Notes under the pieces: model-generated
The model's database searches: none
The model's input: the letters and a program-made list of their open reading frames with translations, nothing else
Told to the model about the DNA's origin: nothing
Part shown: piece by piece, positions 61,709 through 64,000 of the stretch
How positions within the stretch are numbered: position 1 is the stretch's first letter
Layout of the letters: every line of letters starts with the position of its first letter
NCBI RefSeq assembly: GCF_002946835.1
Contig: NZ_CP026652.1
Coordinates: 3,534,001-3,598,000 of the forward strand
Reading direction: 5' to 3'
Source of the DNA: Streptomyces dengpaensis
GTDB lineage: Bacteria; Actinomycetota; Actinomycetes; Streptomycetales; Streptomycetaceae
DNA: 64,000 bases
Program-made: the position numbers and the translations under genes

Positions 61709-62935
61709 ATGAGCGCTGCAACCCCTCCCACCGAGCGCCGGGTCTCCGCCCGAGTCGGCGCGATCTCCGAGTCCGCCACCCTCGCCGTGGACGCCAAGGC
61801 CAAGGCCCTCAAGGCCGCCGGGCGTCCGGTGATCGGCTTCGGCGCCGGCGAGCCCGACTTCCCGACCCCGGACTACATCGTCGAGGCCGCCATTGAGGCG
61901 TGCAAGAACCCGAAGTACCACCGCTACACGCCGGCAGGCGGCCTGCCCGAACTGAAGGCCGCGATCGCCGCGAAGACCCTGCGCGACTCCGGCTACGAGG
62001 TGGAGGCCGCCGAGGTCCTGGTCACCAACGGCGGCAAGCAGGCCATCTACGAGGCCTTCGCCGCGATCCTCGACCCGGGCGACGAGGTCATCGTCCCGGC
62101 GCCGTACTGGACGACGTACCCGGAGTCGATCCGTCTCGCCGACGGTGTCCCCGTGGAAGTCGTCGCGGACGAGTCGACCGGCTACCGCGTCTCGGTCGAG
62201 CAGCTGGAGGCCGCCCGCACCGAGAACACCAAGGTGCTGCTCTTCGTCTCCCCCTCCAACCCGACGGGCGCGGTCTACACCCGCGAGCAGATCGAGGAGA
62301 TCGGCCGCTGGGCCGCCGAGAAGGGCCTGTGGGTCCTGACCGACGAGATCTACGAACACCTGGTCTACGGGGACGCCGAGTTCCACTCGCTGCCCGTCGT
62401 CGTGCCCGAGCTGCGCGACAAGTGCATCGTCGTCAACGGTGTGGCCAAGACGTACGCCATGACCGGCTGGCGTGTGGGCTGGGTCATCGGCCCGAAGGAC
62501 GTGATCAAGGCCGCGACCAACCTCCAGTCGCACGCCACCTCGAACGTCTCGAACGTGGCCCAGGTCGCCGCGCTCGCCGCCGTCTCGGGCGACCTGGAGG
62601 CCGTCGCCAAGATGCGCGAGGCCTTCGACCGTCGCCGCAAGACCATCGTGCGCATGCTGAACGAGATCGACGGCGTGTTCTGCCCGGAGCCCGAGGGCGC
62701 CTTCTACGCGTACCCCTCGGTCAAGGCCCTCATCGGCAAGGAGATCCGCGGCAAGCGCGCCCAGAACACGGTCGAGCTGGCCGCGCTCATCCTGGAGGAG
62801 GCCGAGGTCGCGGTCGTCCCGGGCGAGGCCTTCGGCACGCCGGGCTATCTGCGTCTGTCGTACGCACTCGGTGACGAGGACCTCGTCGAGGGCGTCAGCC
62901 GGATCCAGAAGCTGCTGGCCGAGGCGACGGACTGA
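61709..62935 (+). CDS. class I pyridoxal-phosphate aminotransferase (aspartate type)
   Basis: 408 residues from ATG at 61709 ([20 protein letters not shown]); an ATG at 61700 is less likely. Fold-type I blocks are [44 protein letters not shown] and the PLP lysine in [17 protein letters not shown], plus the substrate-binding arginine in YLRLSYAL. Closest to bacterial subgroup I-gamma aspartate aminotransferases that link aspartate and glutamate metabolism; related broad or prephenate aminotransferases cannot be excluded. Confidence 0.9.
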   Translation: MSAATPPTERRVSARVGAISESATLAVDAKAKALKAAGRPVIGFGAGEPDFPTPDYIVEAAIEACKNPKYHRYTPAGGLPELKAAIAAKTLRDSGYEVEAAEVLVTNGGKQAIYEAFAAILDPGDEVIVPAPYWTTYPESIRLADGVPVEVVADESTGYRVSVEQLEAARTENTKVLLFVSPSNPTGAVYTREQIEEIGRWAAEKGLWVLTDEIYEHLVYGDAEFHSLPVVVPELRDKCIVVNGVAKTYAMTGWRVGWVIGPKDVIKAATNLQSHATSNVSNVAQVAALAAVSGDLEAVAKMREAFDRRRKTIVRMLNEIDGVFCPEPEGAFYAYPSVKALIGKEIRGKRAQNTVELAALILEEAEVAVVPGEAFGTPGYLRLSYALGDEDLVEGVSRIQKLLAEATD

Positions 62936-63094
62936 CGTTTTCGTACGTCCCTGGGAGCGTCGTTTTCGTTTGCGCGCTCCACGCGTGCGTGCGGGGCACC
63001 TGCTGTGTGCGGGTGCCCCGTTTGTTCGTTCGGGCAAGGCCCCTATCAGGGAATGCGCTACCGGCACGACGTCTCCGTACGGCAAGATCCCAGA

Positions 63095-64000
63095 ATGGAG
63101 CGCGTACGTGATGTCTCTGAACTGCCGAAGGCCCATCTGCACCTGCACTTCACCGGTTCGATGCGGCCGACCACCCTCCTGGAGCTGGCCGACAAGTACG
63201 GCGTGCGGCTGCCCGAAGCGCTGACCAGCGGGGAGCCGCCGAAGCTGCGGGCGACCGATGAGCGCGGCTGGTTCCGCTTCCAGCGGCTGTACGACGCGGC
63301 GCGCTCCTGTCTGAGAGAGCCCGAGGACATCCGGCGCCTGGTGCGCGAGGCCGCCGAGGAGGACCTGAAGGACGGCTCCGGGTGGCTGGAGATCCAGGTC
63401 GACCCGACGTCGTACGCGCCGCGCCTGGGCGGGCTCACTCCGGCGCTGGAGATCATCCTGGACGCGGTGGAATCGGCCATGCGCGAGACCGGGCTCGGGA
63501 TGCGTGTCCTGGTGGCCGCGAACCGGGTGAAACAACCGCTGGACGCCCGGACGCTGGCCCGCCTGGCCGTGCGGTACGCGGACCGGGGCATCGTCGGTTT
63601 CGGGCTCTCCAACGATGAGCGGCGGGGTATGGCGCGGGACTTCGACCGGGCCTTCTCGATCGCGCGGAAGGGCGGGCTGCTCTCCGCCCCGCACGGCGGC
63701 GAGCTGACCGGGCCGACCTCCGTCCGCGACTGCCTGGACGACCTGCACGCCTCGCGGATCGGCCACGGGGTGCGGGCCGCCGAGGACCCGCGGCTGCTGA
63801 AGCGGCTCGCGGACCGCGGGGTGACCTGCGAGGTCTGTCCGGCCTCGAACGTCGCCCTGGGGGTCTACGAGAAGCCGGAGGACGTCCCCCTGCGCACGCT
63901 CTTCGAGGCCGGCGTCCCGATGGCCCTCGGCGCCGACGACCCGCTGCTCTTCGGCTCCCGGCTCGCCGCCCAGTACGAGATCGCGCGCCGCCACCACGGC
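63095..64000 (+). CDS. add: adenosine deaminase, 3' end outside window
   Basis: The frame is open from ATG at 63095 (MERVRDVSELPKAHLHLHFT) to the window end, 302 codons. Zinc and catalytic motifs in order: HLHLHFTGS, SNDERRG, PHGGELTG, RIGHGVRA, CPASNVALG and GADDPLLF. These fit adenosine deaminase or a closely related aminohydrolase that converts adenosine to inosine or acts on another purine. Reading SMRP after the first motif is somewhat unusual. It is 159 bp after the aminotransferase gene. Confidence 0.88.
   Translation, partial: MERVRDVSELPKAHLHLHFTGSMRPTTLLELADKYGVRLPEALTSGEPPKLRATDERGWFRFQRLYDAARSCLREPEDIRRLVREAAEEDLKDGSGWLEIQVDPTSYAPRLGGLTPALEIILDAVESAMRETGLGMRVLVAANRVKQPLDARTLARLAVRYADRGIVGFGLSNDERRGMARDFDRAFSIARKGGLLSAPHGGELTGPTSVRDCLDDLHASRIGHGVRAAEDPRLLKRLADRGVTCEVCPASNVALGVYEKPEDVPLRTLFEAGVPMALGADDPLLFGSRLAAQYEIARRHHG

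Noticed and set aside
61244..63997. Long minus-strand open frame across tRNA-Trp, the aminotransferase and the deaminase
   Set aside because: It runs antisense through two recognised genes and through a tRNA; composition is typical of a shadow.

Overview
This window is a core-genome segment of a Streptomyces-type actinomycete. The evidence is very high GC with strong G/C bias at third codon positions, frequent GTG starts, long alanine-rich tails on ribosomal proteins (L17, S3), lipoproteins and other families typical of the genus, and the gene order secE-nusG-rplKA-rplJL-rpoBC-rpsLG-fusA-tuf, rpsJ...rplO-secY-adk-map-infA-rpmJ-rpsMK-rpoA-rplQ-truA, rplM-rpsI-glmM-glmS-acpS-alr. Almost all of it lies on the minus strand, so transcription runs from high to low coordinates.

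Layout from high to low coordinates. 64.0-61.7 kb (plus strand): a cut-off adenosine deaminase gene and an aspartate-type aminotransferase. 61.5-56.4 kb: tRNA-Trp, secE, nusG, rplK, rplA, a lipoprotein gene, a 23-bp tandem-repeat block, then rplJ-rplL behind a leader carrying a canonical attenuator. 55.3-42.9 kb: rpoB-rpoC with their own promoter, then rpsL-rpsG-fusA-tuf. 42.8-35.6 kb: an accessory island inserted between the str and S10 operons. It holds a 1540-residue RHS polymorphic toxin with a nuclease tip, a SUKH (SMI1/KNR4) immunity gene, a DUF397 gene, a DUF6247-like gene, and several truncated genes: a PLD protein resembling DISARM DrmC, a DUF5753-type regulator, a zinc-finger protein and a Uma2 protein. 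35.1-25.3 kb: the S10 and spc operons. 25.0-18.2 kb: secY-adk, map, infA-rpmJ-rpsM-rpsK-rpoA-rplQ. 17.9-10.5 kb: truA, an SGNH hydrolase whose start region is duplicated, a decaying polysaccharide locus (a cellulose-synthase-like glycosyltransferase lacking its catalytic core, a GH26-like lipoprotein and a frameshifted remnant), a membrane-anchored protein, a GT87-type mannosyltransferase, and rplM-rpsI. 9.7-0 kb: glmM, a DUF389 membrane protein, coaA, glmS, a start-less ORF, acpS, the NAD(P)HX repair enzyme, alr and a cut-off alpha/beta hydrolase.

Most genes form the translation, transcription and secretion machinery. Many are coupled by TGATG, TAATG or ATGA overlaps. glmM, glmS and alr supply cell-wall precursors; coaA and acpS supply CoA and phosphopantetheine carriers. 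The unusual material is in the island at 35.6-42.8 kb, in the eroded glycan locus at 13.5-15.6 kb, and in the regulatory and repeat DNA between operons. The last group includes a 25-nt leader element shared almost exactly by the rpsJ and rpsL operons, long hairpins between map and adk, and inverted copies of a Streptomyces-type interspersed repeat. I saw no CRISPR array, insertion sequence or replication origin. The most novel candidates are the shared rpsJ/rpsL leader element, the core-deleted glycosyltransferase kept in frame, and the RHS toxin island built on gene fragments.
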